In this document: positions 25,472 to 34,121 of the stretch, one piece after another | How the letters are laid out: every line of letters starts with the position of its first letter | Numbering within the stretch: the first letter of the stretch is position 1 | DNA from: Verrucomicrobiia bacterium | Lineage (GTDB): Bacteria; Verrucomicrobiota; Verrucomicrobiia; Limisphaerales; JAOAIM01 | DNA: 56,043 nt | Direction of reading: 5' to 3' | Assembly (NCBI GenBank): GCA_026414705.1 | Contig: JAOAIM010000005.1 | Span: 1-56,043, forward strand | Made by a program: the position numbers and the translations under genes | Notes under the pieces: generated by a model | The model's input: only the letters and a program-made list of their open reading frames with translations | Databases searched by the model: none | What the model was told of the DNA's origin: nothing

Positions 25472-26851
25472 TCAAATCTCCGTCCACGCGCCGGGCACGG
25501 GCACGGGGTAACGGCCCTGCGCATCGGCGCGCACCGGGGCGGGGCTGTCGTTGGTGAACTCGACGCTTTTGCAGAACTGAAAATCGGAGGCCATCGCTTC
25601 CTCCCAGGTGATCGTGCGGCCCATGTGCACGGCGGCGCGGCCCATGATCGCGGCCAGGTTCGCATAAGCCGAGCGGGGCAGTTCGTTGTGCGGGCGGTCG
25701 TTGCGGATGGCGTTGAGCAACACGTTCCATTCCTGCACGTAGGGACTGACGGTTTCGCGCGGCGGACGCCAGGCGATGTTGTCGGCGCGGGTGCGCTGAT
25801 CCTTGTAGAGGTGCGTGGTGGGCGCGTGGATGTTGCCGGAAAACTGCGCGGCGCACCTGGTGCCGTGAATCCAGGTGGAAAAGTCATCCTCGGTGTGCGG
25901 GATGTAGCGTCCGTGAACCTGCGCCTTGGTGCCGTCGGCCCAGGTGTATTCGATGCCGTAAGCGTCGAGGTTTTGCCCGGCGTCGCGGCTGTTGGGAGCG
26001 CGTCCGCCCACGCCGTGGGCGCTCACGGGCCAGCCGTCCTTGATCCAGCAACACTCGTCCACCTGGTGAATCATCAACTCAATCCACAGGCCCGATGAAG
26101 CCCAGAAGAAATGCGCCGGGCGGCTCAACTGCCACAGCAACTCGCTGCCCTCGCCGTTCCAGGGCGCCAGATCACCGCCGCCGCCCATGCGGTAGGCGCG
26201 CACCAGAAGAATTTCGCCCATCGCGCCGTCACGAATTTTTTCGATGAGCGCCTGGCGGGCGGAGGAATGGCGGCACATCAGGCCGGTGGCGATTTTGAGG
26301 TTCTTGCGCGTGGCTTCCTCGGCCAGTTGGAGCAGGTGTTTGATGCCGCCGGGATCGGCTGCGAAGGATTTTTCCATGAACACGTGCAGGCCCTTCTGGA
26401 TGGCGTAGGCCAGATGCTGCGCGCGAAAGGCCGCGTGTGTGGTCAGGAGCGCCACGTCGCCCGGACGCAGGCAATCCATCGCGTGGCGGTAGGCGTCAAA
26501 GCCCACGAACCGGCGCGCGGGCGGCACGTCCACCTGCGCGCTGTGTTGCTGCATCAGCGCGGCGTGGGAGCGATTGAGCTTCGCCTCGAAGAGGTCGGCC
26601 ATCGCGACGAGTTTGACCGGGCCGCCGGTGGCGGTGCAGGCGTTGCCCACGGCGCCCGTGCCGCGTCCGCCGCACCCGATGAGCGCCAGCCGGATGGTGT
26701 TGTCCTCGGCGGCGTGCACGTGCGGCAGGGCGACGCCGGCCAGCGCGGAAGCGGCGAGCGCCCTGCCGCCGGTGGCCAGGAATTCGCGGCGCGTGGTTTG
26801 GGTTGGAGTCGGAGTTGGAGTGGCATCGTTTGAGGAGGCTCGAGTCTTCAT
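25472..26851 (-). CDS. Tat-exported Gfo/Idh/MocA-family oxidoreductase with EKS in place of EKP
   Basis: 459 residues. Tat signal TTRREFLATGG (residues 19-29) after a Thr/Pro run, then a hydrophobic segment ending near HVHAAED. Rossmann motif IGCGGRGTGA. The cofactor/catalytic motif reads HVFMEKSFAAD, so the usual Pro of EKP is Ser. C-terminal domain includes LWIELMIHQVDECCWIKDGWP, with a His at the expected substrate position. ATG 26851 places the signal near the N-terminus; the longer frame to 26929 adds a non-signal extension. Substrate unknown. A UroD-like gene lies upstream on the same strand (113 bp). Confidence 0.9.
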   Translation of the reverse strand: MKTRASSNDATPTPTPTQTTRREFLATGGRALAASALAGVALPHVHAAEDNTIRLALIGCGGRGTGAVGNACTATGGPVKLVAMADLFEAKLNRSHAALMQQHSAQVDVPPARRFVGFDAYRHAMDCLRPGDVALLTTHAAFRAQHLAYAIQKGLHVFMEKSFAADPGGIKHLLQLAEEATRKNLKIATGLMCRHSSARQALIEKIRDGAMGEILLVRAYRMGGGGDLAPWNGEGSELLWQLSRPAHFFWASSGLWIELMIHQVDECCWIKDGWPVSAHGVGGRAPNSRDAGQNLDAYGIEYTWADGTKAQVHGRYIPHTEDDFSTWIHGTRCAAQFSGNIHAPTTHLYKDQRTRADNIAWRPPRETVSPYVQEWNVLLNAIRNDRPHNELPRSAYANLAAIMGRAAVHMGRTITWEEAMASDFQFCKSVEFTNDSPAPVRADAQGRYPVPVPGAWTEI

Positions 26852-26964
26852 GAGTTTGGGTCGTTCAGGTTTGAGTTGGTCACCATGCGGCACGCGGCGG
26901 ATTGTGCGTCGCGCGCGACCAACCGACAAAGTTTTTCTGCTCGACGTTTTCGTCCGGCGGGTGT

Positions 26965-28047
26965 TCAGCCGAAACAGCGCCGCCAGAGTTCACCCGCTTC
27001 TGCGGGGGACTCGACCACGGCGACCACCGCCAGCCCCGCAGCGGGCAGGCGACGGAAAATCCCGTCCAGGTCGCGCGCCGTGAGCCGCCCCCAGATAATC
27101 AGCGGTTTGCGAGCGAGGATTGTTTGATGGAGCGGCAAAAGCGCCTCGGCGTCGGGGCCGCCCTCGTCCACGTGCAGTTCCAGCGCCAGAAACGGCATCT
27201 CGAGATAAAAATCCGTCGGCACGAACTTCGTCGGATGCTGGTGCATGATGCAGCCCGGGAAGGACGCGGCGATGCGGGCGTCGTGTTCGCGGATGAACTC
27301 GTCATAAAGCCGCGGCGAGAGCAGCGCGGCGGCGTCCTCCTGATGCCAGACCGTTCCGGGCGGTGCCCACAGATGGTAATAAAACGAGCCGACGCCGCCG
27401 TGAAACGACGGAATGCGCGCCAGTTGAAACTGGCCGAAGGCAATCCAGAAATCCGTGAGCCGCCGGCAGGCGCCGTGGATTTCAGCGGGACGGTCCTGCA
27501 TCGCGAGCACAAATTCCTGAGAGCCGTAAAGGGCCGCGAGCAGATCGGCGATGCCGCGCATTCGGGTGGTGCCGATGGGCCAGCGCCCGCCGCTGTGTTG
27601 GGCCAGCCGGTCGAGAAACTCCGCCGCCTTGCGCATCCAGGGCGACTCCGGATCAAACGCCGGGATCGAATCCGGCCCGCGGAAGCCCGGCGGAGGTTCG
27701 GCGTGGATTGAGCCGGTGGCAGGGTCGGCGTAGATCGGGCAGCCCAGAGCCGCCTCGAGCCACGGGATGCCCCAGAAGGCGCTCGCGCTCCAGATGCAAT
27801 CGCCGCCGCAGGCTTCGTGCGCCGCGAAGAGCCGGTCGCAATCCGCCAAATACGGTTCGACCGGGAAATCCTCCGGTTTCAGCGCCCGCCCGTCGGGGAG
27901 AGTCTGCGCGGCGCGGTAACGGCGCAGCGGATAATCGCTGCCAACGAAAAAGCCCAGCAGCGGACGCTCGTTGGCGCGCTGATAGAAACGCTTGAACCGT
28001 TCGACCCGTTCGGGGATCGAGAAGTGCGGAGCGGAATCCCGGTTCAT
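26965..28047 (-). CDS. Uroporphyrinogen-decarboxylase-like (URO-D superfamily) protein
   Basis: 360 residues from ATG 28047. The overall pattern resembles the UroD-like/cobalamin methyltransferase-related TIM-barrel proteins found beside sugar genes in Verrucomicrobia and Planctomycetes: an N-terminal segment RFKRFYQRANERPLLGFFVG, DFPVEPYLADCDRLF, PWLEAALGCPIYAD, then DEFIREHDARIAASFPGCIMHQHP and LELHVDEGGPD. It is not a heme-pathway HemE: the characteristic N-terminal RQAGRY is missing. Role unknown; it could be a methyltransferase or a non-enzymatic relative. The frame is open to 28227, but that part is spacer repeat sequence. Confidence 0.68.
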   Translation of the reverse strand: MNRDSAPHFSIPERVERFKRFYQRANERPLLGFFVGSDYPLRRYRAAQTLPDGRALKPEDFPVEPYLADCDRLFAAHEACGGDCIWSASAFWGIPWLEAALGCPIYADPATGSIHAEPPPGFRGPDSIPAFDPESPWMRKAAEFLDRLAQHSGGRWPIGTTRMRGIADLLAALYGSQEFVLAMQDRPAEIHGACRRLTDFWIAFGQFQLARIPSFHGGVGSFYYHLWAPPGTVWHQEDAAALLSPRLYDEFIREHDARIAASFPGCIMHQHPTKFVPTDFYLEMPFLALELHVDEGGPDAEALLPLHQTILARKPLIIWGRLTARDLDGIFRRLPAAGLAVVAVVESPAEAGELWRRCFG

Positions 28048-28676
28048 GCGGTGCAGCGCGCGGCGGCAGGAACGCGCCCAGCACACTTTAGGCAACGGGT
28101 TTTGTTCACGCAAAAACGCAAACGCGGCGGCATGACGCGCGCTGGAGCGTTCAAGCGTCGGAGTGTGGAGCGTCGAGCGGCGGGCGCATTTCACTTCCGT
28201 GCAGATCACCTCTTCCCTCATTAGCACCCGGCTTCAGCCGGGTGAACCGCAGCGGCGAGGGCCGGAAACGGTTTTAACCGCTTTCCGCGACTCGGGTTCA
28301 AGCCGTTGAAAGGGCTTGGAGCTGCGTGCGGGCCGCCACCGGGCTGAAGCCCGGTGTTAATGAGAAGTCGCGAGAAACTCAGATGTGATCCGTGGAGCGG
28401 CGGGTGGGCCGTGCTCGATTCCAAAACGGTCGGTTTGAAATTCAGGCTTTAAGAGGCACTCCAGCAGCGTGGCCTGGCCGTGCCCCGGACGGAACAAGGA
28501 TTCAACAGGAATCGTTCCGGGAGAACGGCGTTCACCCCGGTGAAGGACGGTTTCGGTCCAAGAATCTCCTATCCGTGTCCTTCCGTGTTTCATCGGTGGC
28601 TCAACGGCCGTTCTCGGGTTCAGCCGCCCGTGGCTTGCTCGCAGGGCGAGAATCGGCCACACTGTTCGGGCTGGCG
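28048..28676. other. Repeat-rich spacer between UroD-like gene and tRNA-Ser
   Basis: No gene seen. Contains GGAGCGTC-type units (about 28141-28176), the 148-bp paired-hairpin element (28217-28364), and at about 28571-28625 a segment resembling one at 48215-48258 (both contain a TTTCATC-GTGG-TCAACGG core). A weak promoter-like TTGCTC-N17-CACACT ends about 13 nt before the tRNA. Confidence 0.6.
28217..28364. repeat. REPIN/MITE-like paired-hairpin element
   Basis: Bounded by CTCATTAG (28217-28224) and TTAATGAG (28357-28364), inverted with one mismatch. Just inside each end is a perfect 9-bp hairpin: CACCCGGCT/AGCCGGGTG (28225-28244) and CACCGGGCT/AGCCCGGTG (28337-28356). A central stem pairs GGAAA-CGGTT with AACCG-TTTCC. 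A single related hairpin recurs at 36168-36187. No transposase is nearby; mobilisation in trans would be needed. Confidence 0.75.
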
Positions 28677-28766
<90 letters not shown>

Positions 28767-28893
28767 CCTGCCGATTGCGCGAATCCGTTCGTGCCCGAGC
28801 GCCCGATGAATCAACGGCACGCTGCGCGCGCGCAGTGAAAGGGCCGCGGCGTCTGGTGCGAGTTGATCCGTGTTCAGCGGCGAGCCGAAGGTG

Positions 28894-29763
28894 TCACTGC
28901 GCCGCCGCCCAGCCCCGGAAAAATCCGATGCATTGCGCCACGTCCGGCACGGAGTTCTCCCACTTGGTTTCGTATTCGATGGAGATGTTGCCCTCGAAGC
29001 CCTGTTGTTTGAGTTCGCGCAAGATGGCGCCGATCTCGCAAATCCCCGCGCCGAAGGGCACGTCCTCGGTCTGGCGACCAATGGCGGTGCGGTCCTTGAG
29101 GTGCGAGCTGATGATGCGGCCCTTGAGCATTTTGACGGCGTCGAGCGGTTTGATGCCGGAGGTGGCCCAATGGCCGGTGTCGGCGCACACGCCGATGCGC
29201 GGGTCACGGTCCTTGACCACCGACAGCACATAGGCGGGGTCCCAAACTTTGTAGTTGGGGTTGTCCGGCCGCCGGGGGTGATTGTGAATGGCAACGCGGA
29301 TGTCGAATTCCTTCGCCAGCTTTTCGAGCAAATCCATCTTCTCGACGCCCTCGGTCGTGATCGCGTAAAGCCCCAGCGCGCGCGCGAACTCGAAGATCTT
29401 TCGCCACTCGGCCTCGTCCTTGGCGCCGACGACGCCGTAATTGACGGCGCGGACGCCGTGCCGGGCCAGGTGCGCCTTGATCTCCTCGATCATTTCCGGC
29501 GTGGCAAAGTGATTGAGCTTCAGGTCGGGCTTGTCCGGGCTGAACTTCTGGCCGGGGTAGAACTCGATGACCTTGCCGCCGGCCAGGGCGGTTTTCTCGA
29601 CCGCCTCAAAGGCGCTGAAGCGGTTGAAAGTCCAGGCCTGACAACCGACGGCGAACCCGCCGATTTTCACGTCCTCGGGAATGGGCGCGGCGCGCAACCC
29701 GCCGGGTGTGGCGAACGCAAACAAAAGCGCGGCGATCAGCGTGCAAAGCATCATCGTTTTCAT
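28894..29763 (-). CDS. Exported sugar phosphate isomerase/epimerase-like TIM-barrel protein
   Basis: 289 residues. Signal peptide CTLIAALLFAFATPGGLRA (about 6-24) starts after MKTMML; ATG 29763 chosen. The xylose-isomerase-like TIM barrel (AP2Ec family) is shown by VIEFYPGQKF, VRAVNYGVV, IRVAIHNHPRRPD, GVCADTGHWATSG, ISSHLKDR and the terminal ISIEYETKWE, carrying the Glu/Asp/His metal ligands of the fold. Being exported, it would act on free sugars or keto-sugars in the periplasm. In Planctomycetes and Verrucomicrobia such proteins accompany exported Gfo/Idh/MocA oxidoreductases, two of which are in this window. Exact substrate unknown. Confidence 0.88.
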   Translation of the reverse strand: MKTMMLCTLIAALLFAFATPGGLRAAPIPEDVKIGGFAVGCQAWTFNRFSAFEAVEKTALAGGKVIEFYPGQKFSPDKPDLKLNHFATPEMIEEIKAHLARHGVRAVNYGVVGAKDEAEWRKIFEFARALGLYAITTEGVEKMDLLEKLAKEFDIRVAIHNHPRRPDNPNYKVWDPAYVLSVVKDRDPRIGVCADTGHWATSGIKPLDAVKMLKGRIISSHLKDRTAIGRQTEDVPFGAGICEIGAILRELKQQGFEGNISIEYETKWENSVPDVAQCIGFFRGWAAAQ

Positions 29764-30004
29764 GGTCACGTGCGGTTGATGGTTTTGCCCGATGCTGGCC
29801 ATCGGGCGCGTTCATGGCACAAGCGGCCGGCGCCGGTGTCAAACCTTTTATCGCGGGCGATGGCCGGGCGGGCGGCGGTGATTGAAGTTGTTCGCGGTTC
29901 GCGGTTTTCTCCTTCCCCCCAGGCACGGCTTCTGAGGTGTCGCCCGCGATGCAGCGGGATTGCCAACTTGCCGCCCATGTGCTTGGCTAAAAGCGGACTT
30001 TTCC

Positions 30005-30811
30005 ATGAAAGCGAACTTCCTCCTCCGTGGGTTGGCCGGAGCGGCGCTGGCCGGGGCGCTCTGGTTTGCGGGCGGTTGCACGACCGTGCCGGTGACGGGC
30101 CGCTCGCAATTGAACCTGCTCTCGCCCGGTCAGGAACTGCAACTGGGCCTGACCGCGTTCAACGACCTGAAAAAATCCACGCCCGTCAGCACCAATGCCG
30201 CCGCCAATGCGCTCCTGCAAAAGGTCGGCCAACGCATCGCCGCCGTCGCCAGCCCCGACCTGCCCAACGCGCAATGGGAATTTGTTTTGTTCGAGAGCAA
30301 GGAACCCAACGCCTTCTGCCTGCCCGGCGGCAAGGTCGGGGTTTACACCGGCATTTTGCCCATCACGAAGGACGAGGCCGGTCTGGCCACCGTCATCGGG
30401 CACGAGGTCGCCCACGCGGTGGCGCGCCACGGCGCCGAGCGGTTGAGCGAGGCGTTGCTGATTGAAACCGGCGGGCAGATTCTGGGCGCGAGTCTTTCGA
30501 GCGCCGACCCGGGCACGCAGTCGGCGGTGTTGCTGGCTTACGGGTTGTCCACCACCTTGGGCCGTCAACTGCCCCACAGCAGACGGCAGGAAGCCGAAGC
30601 CGACGAAATCGGTCTCATTTACATGGCGCGGGCGGGTTACGACCCGGAAGCCGCCATCGCCTTCTGGCAACGCTTCGCCGAATACAACCGCCAGCACGGT
30701 GGTGGCAACGTGTTGCCCTTCCTGCGCACGCATCCGACCGACGAAAAACGCATCGAAAACCTCCGCGCGCTCCTGCCGCGAGCCAGGGCCGAATATCGGC
30801 CGGCACAGTAG
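30005..30811 (+). CDS. M48-family metalloprotease, lipoprotein (LoiP/BepA/Oma1-like)
   Basis: 268 residues. Lipoprotein signal with lipobox FAGGC (Cys25), so membrane-anchored in the periplasm. Zinc motif HEVAH at 133-137 (Glu134 catalytic) and third-ligand segment EAEADEIG (196-203). Homologues degrade misfolded envelope proteins. No TPR domain, so closer to LoiP/YcaL or Oma1-type than to BepA. Divergent from the isomerase gene over 241 bp. The last codons and the TAG stop lie inside a dispersed repeat shared with 31240 and 55998 (GGCACAGTAGATTTCC against GGCACAGCAGATTTCC), so the C-terminal residues are repeat-derived. Confidence 0.92.
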   Translation: MKANFLLRGLAGAALAGALWFAGGCTTVPVTGRSQLNLLSPGQELQLGLTAFNDLKKSTPVSTNAAANALLQKVGQRIAAVASPDLPNAQWEFVLFESKEPNAFCLPGGKVGVYTGILPITKDEAGLATVIGHEVAHAVARHGAERLSEALLIETGGQILGASLSSADPGTQSAVLLAYGLSTTLGRQLPHSRRQEAEADEIGLIYMARAGYDPEAAIAFWQRFAEYNRQHGGGNVLPFLRTHPTDEKRIENLRALLPRARAEYRPAQ

Positions 30812-31290
30812 ATTTCCAATCTGCGCTACGGTCCACGCTCCGACGCCCTGACGCTGCACGCCTTCCGCGCCTCGTGGCGTGAAACGTTGTTTTCGGCGAG
30901 ACGCCGAAAACAGCACGCGAAACGCGCGCGCTCCCATCTCATTCGATGTTCGATGTTCACTGTTCGTTGTTCGATGTTTTGTGGGGCGCGCGCCGGTGCT
31001 CCCTCTCCCAGCGGGAGAGGGTTGGGGTGAGGGAGAAAATGTCGCGGACAGGAAGGTGTCCACATGTTTTGCGGAGCGCTCACCCTCACCCCGGCCCTCT
31101 CCCTCGAGGGAGAGGGAATGCCCTAGCCGCCCAAGGGCAACGCGATGACCCGTGGCTCACGCGCGTTCCCGTTCAAAGTTCAAAGTTTTAGGGGTTGGTC
31201 TCGCCGTTTTGGTTGGGCTGCCGACTGCCAGTCGGCGGCATGGCAAATTTCCAATCTGCGCTACGCTCCGACGCTCTGACGCTCCGGCGC
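30803..31290. repeat. Composite intergenic repeat, copy 3
   Basis: Fills the space between the convergent M48 and HAD genes. Modules: CAGTAGATTTCCAATCTG hairpin (30806-30823) overlapping the M48 stop; GCTCC-type units (30830-30850); five TTCGATG-type heptads (30942-30976); inverted CCCTCTCCC palindromic arms (30999-31036 and 31079-31117); two TTCAAAG heptads (31172-31185); CCGACT/AGTCGG hairpin (31221-31235) with a degenerate CAAATTTCCAATCTG follower. No gene is seen in 30812-31307. Confidence 0.85.
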
Positions 31291-31307
31291 CGTTCCGCGT
31301 TGGCCGT

Positions 31308-31988
31308 TCACCGGGGCGTGCCGGCGCCAAACCACGCGGCGATCTCCTCCACGCTCAACTCATCGAGTCGTCGCACCACGCGGTCGGCGTCGCGCAACGA
31401 TTCGGCCGGATGCGTCGTGGCGACGCCGACGACCTTCATTCCGGCGGCGCGCGCTGCTTCCAGGCCCACGTGCGCGTCCTCAAACACGACGCATCGGGCC
31501 GGCGGCACGCCCAACCGCTCGGCGGCACGCAGAAACACCTCCGGATGCGGCTTGCCGTGGGTGACGTCCTGTCCGGCCACGATCGCGCGGAAGAATTCGC
31601 GCAGTCCCAGCGCGTCCATGACGCAATCAATGTTTTCGCGGGGTGTTGAGGAGCCGATGGCGCAGGGCACGGCTGCGGCGCGGAGCGTATCGAGCCACTG
31701 GCGCACGCCGGGCAACGGTTGCACGCCGTCGCGCCGGATCAACTCGCGGTAGAGCGCCTCCTTGCGCTCGCCCAGTTCGCGCACGCGCTGCGGGTCGCGC
31801 GTCCAGCCAAACAACTCCGGAATGATGCGCTCGTTCTTCATGCCGAAGCTGCGCCGGAAAAAGTCCGGCGGCAGGGGCAGGCCGTTCTCGCGTGCCAGGA
31901 GTTTCCAGCTTTCCTCGTGTTGCCGGGAGGAGTCCAGGATGACGCCGTCCCAGTCGAAAATCGCCGCCCAGGTTGGCCCGGTGCTCAT
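31308..31988 (-). CDS. HAD-superfamily phosphatase/phosphoglucomutase-like
   Basis: 226 residues. HAD motif I FDWDGVILDSS (Asp12 nucleophile, Asp14), motif II GSSTPRE, motif III Lys in THGKPHPEVF, motif IV EDAHVGLEAARAAGM. Helical cap between motifs I and II (subclass I, beta-phosphoglucomutase/phosphoglycolate-phosphatase group). FDWDGV rather than FDLDGT and the cap KNERIIPELFG resemble beta-PGM-like phosphatases. Last gene of a three-gene minus-strand set with glycerate kinase and the HTH-MBL protein (18 bp spacing). A phosphatase for a C2/C3 acid or sugar phosphate fits that context, by inference. Confidence 0.9.
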   Translation of the reverse strand: MSTGPTWAAIFDWDGVILDSSRQHEESWKLLARENGLPLPPDFFRRSFGMKNERIIPELFGWTRDPQRVRELGERKEALYRELIRRDGVQPLPGVRQWLDTLRAAAVPCAIGSSTPRENIDCVMDALGLREFFRAIVAGQDVTHGKPHPEVFLRAAERLGVPPARCVVFEDAHVGLEAARAAGMKVVGVATTHPAESLRDADRVVRRLDELSVEEIAAWFGAGTPR

Positions 31989-32006
31989 GTGCTGTTCGAT
32001 GACGGC

Positions 32007-32828
32007 TCAGAAAAACGGATTGTGCGCGCGTTCCTCGGCGACGGTCGTCAGCGGGCCGTGCCCCGGACACAACAACGTGTCGGGCGGCAGCGAGAGGATT
32101 TGCTCGCGGATTTTTTGTTTGGCCAGCGCGCCGTGTTGCGGGGCGCCGCCCATCGAGCCGGCAAAAATCGCGTCGCCCACAAACGCCACGTGCGGCGCGT
32201 CTTCCTGCCAGTTGCCGACGATGTAAGTGACGCCGTCCTCGGCGTGGCCCGGGGTGTCGCGGTGCGTGATGCGCAGGCCGCCCAGCGGGAGGATTTCATC
32301 GGGCTTGTTGCGCTGATCCAGCGGCGCGTGGCGCGAGTTGGTGCGCACCTTCACCTTCGGGTGCGCGCGGCGGATTTGTTCGAGTCCGGCGACGTGATCG
32401 TGATGGGTGTGGGTGAGGAAGAGGTGGCGCAGGTGAAGGCCGTGTTGCTCGATCTCGCGCAGCATCGCGGTGGCGTCCCAGCCGGTGTCAAAAATGGCCG
32501 CCTCGCGCGTGACCTCGTCCCAGACCAGGTAGGCGTTGACGGCGATGCCCTCGGCGTGCGTCGTAAAGAGGCGCAGCTCGCGCCAGCGCGACAAATCTTT
32601 CTCGCTCGGCGTCCAACCGTCGGCCAGCGCCTCCAGTTTCGCCGCGTTGAGGTCCAGCAACGCGGCCAGCGCCGCGAAGTTCGGACGGCGCGCACTGCGG
32701 CCCGAGGCCTCAAGCGCGGCGAACTCGCTTTCGCTCAAGCCCGCCGCCCGCGCGGCGTCGGCCGGCGCGACGCCCTTCATCATGCGCGCCTTGCGGATGA
32801 CGTCGCCGACGTGGTCTTCAAGGTTCAT
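32007..32828 (-). CDS. XRE-type HTH fused to metallo-beta-lactamase (glyoxalase II-like) hydrolase
   Basis: 273 residues. Residues about 7-68 look like a Cro/C1-type helix-turn-helix (VIRKARMMKGVAPADAARAA, GLSESEFAALEASGR, then PNFAALAALLDLNAAKL). From about 80 a metallo-beta-lactamase fold follows with all metal ligands: THTHHDH (His140, His142, Asp144, His145), His195 in TPGH, Asp219 in VGDAIF and His257 in PGHGP, the glyoxalase II-like arrangement. MBL hydrolases usually lack an HTH, so this may be a self-regulating or metabolite-sensing enzyme, or the helical segment may be a non-DNA-binding helical domain. Lies 55 bp after the glycerate kinase stop and 18 bp before the HAD gene. Confidence 0.85.
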   Translation of the reverse strand: MNLEDHVGDVIRKARMMKGVAPADAARAAGLSESEFAALEASGRSARRPNFAALAALLDLNAAKLEALADGWTPSEKDLSRWRELRLFTTHAEGIAVNAYLVWDEVTREAAIFDTGWDATAMLREIEQHGLHLRHLFLTHTHHDHVAGLEQIRRAHPKVKVRTNSRHAPLDQRNKPDEILPLGGLRITHRDTPGHAEDGVTYIVGNWQEDAPHVAFVGDAIFAGSMGGAPQHGALAKQKIREQILSLPPDTLLCPGHGPLTTVAEERAHNPFF

Positions 32829-32883
32829 GTGCCCACGCTAGCAACCGTGCGTGGCGCGCGGCAAGTTGAAGCTGGCCGGTGGC

Positions 32884-33993
32884 TCAGCGGCCGGGCGTCC
32901 ACTCGCGCGCGATGCGTGCGGCGAGTCGTTCGAGCCAACGGGCCGGAGCCGCTTTCGCGGCCTCGAGCGAGGTCAACTCCGTCAGGGCGCGCGCGGCTCG
33001 AAACCACAGCCCGGCGGGCAGCTCGCCGATTGTGCCGGCCAGCGCGATGCAGGGTTTGCCGAGGCTCAGACAGCGGCGGGCCAGTTGGCCGACGCCCTTG
33101 CCCATGAGCGTGGAGTGATCCAGGGCGCCCTCGCCGGTGAGCACCAGGTCGGCACGCCGCAAACGGGTCTCCAGCCCGGCCAGCCGGCTGAAAAGTTCAA
33201 AGCCGGCAACGAGTTGGCCGTGGCAAAACGCCGCCAGGCCAAAGCCCAGGCCGCCGGCGGCGCCCGCCCCGGCGCGGGCTGCGAAATCCTGTCCCAGTTG
33301 ACGGCGCGCGACCGCAGCCAGGCGCCGCAAACAGCGCTCAGCCCGGGGGAAATCTTCGGGGCGCAGTCCTTTTTGCGGTCCGAAAATGCGTGTGGCACCG
33401 CGCCGTCCCAGCAGCGGATTCTCCACGTCCACCGCCGCGATCACCCGGCAGTTCAGCCGCGTCGCCGGCGGCTCGAGTCGCCAGAGCGCGTGCAGGGCCG
33501 TCCATTGCGTGAGTTCACGTCCGCGCCGGTCCAGAAACCGCCAGCCCAGGGCGCGGGCCATGCCAAAGCCACCGTCGTTGGTCGCGCTGCCGCCCAGGCC
33601 GATGACGATGCGACCCGGCCGGTGGCGCAAGGCGGCCTGCAACACCGCGCCCAGACCGAACGTGTCCAGCTCGAACGGGTGGAATCGGCGCGGCGGCAGC
33701 ATGGCCAGGCCGATGATTTTGGCGGATTCGATGATGGCAGTCCGGGACGCTGGCTCCCACCACCAACGGGCGGTGCAACGACGGTGCGCGGCGTCCACGG
33801 TCGCCGCCCGGTGCGGCGTGGCGCCGAGCTGCGAAGCCAGCGCGGCACCGAAGCCGTCGCCGCCGTCGCTGATGGGCAGTACTTCAAGTGTGTCATCGGG
33901 CCGGGCGCGTCGCCAGCCGCGGGCGATGGCCCAAGCGGCGCGTTCGGCGGTGAGCGTGCCTTTGAATTTGTCCGGCGCGATGAGCACGTTCAT
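32884..33993 (-). CDS. Glycerate kinase (GlxK/GarK family)
   Basis: 369 residues, the usual family size. Motifs: APDKFKGTLTA at the N-terminus, ISDGGDGFG (about 41-49), IGLGGSATNDGG (about 133-144), FGPQKG, and TGEGALDHSTLMGKG (about 288-302). Phosphorylates D-glycerate to 2-phosphoglycerate (or 3-phosphoglycerate in other families), feeding glyoxylate-derived carbon into glycolysis. First gene of the minus-strand operon with the HTH-MBL and HAD genes; consistent with glycolate/glyoxylate handling together with glcF 10 kb away. Confidence 0.94.
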   Translation of the reverse strand: MNVLIAPDKFKGTLTAERAAWAIARGWRRARPDDTLEVLPISDGGDGFGAALASQLGATPHRAATVDAAHRRCTARWWWEPASRTAIIESAKIIGLAMLPPRRFHPFELDTFGLGAVLQAALRHRPGRIVIGLGGSATNDGGFGMARALGWRFLDRRGRELTQWTALHALWRLEPPATRLNCRVIAAVDVENPLLGRRGATRIFGPQKGLRPEDFPRAERCLRRLAAVARRQLGQDFAARAGAGAAGGLGFGLAAFCHGQLVAGFELFSRLAGLETRLRRADLVLTGEGALDHSTLMGKGVGQLARRCLSLGKPCIALAGTIGELPAGLWFRAARALTELTSLEAAKAAPARWLERLAARIAREWTPGR

Positions 33994-34121
33994 GCGCGGG
34001 CAGAGTTCCGGCAGGGCGCGTTCGGGTCAAATCTCCTTTCACGCTCGCGGTGGAGATCAAGCCGGAAGCGTTGTCGGGGGGCGGACTCGACTTGCGCGGG
34101 TGCGGCTTTTATTGTCCCGCC

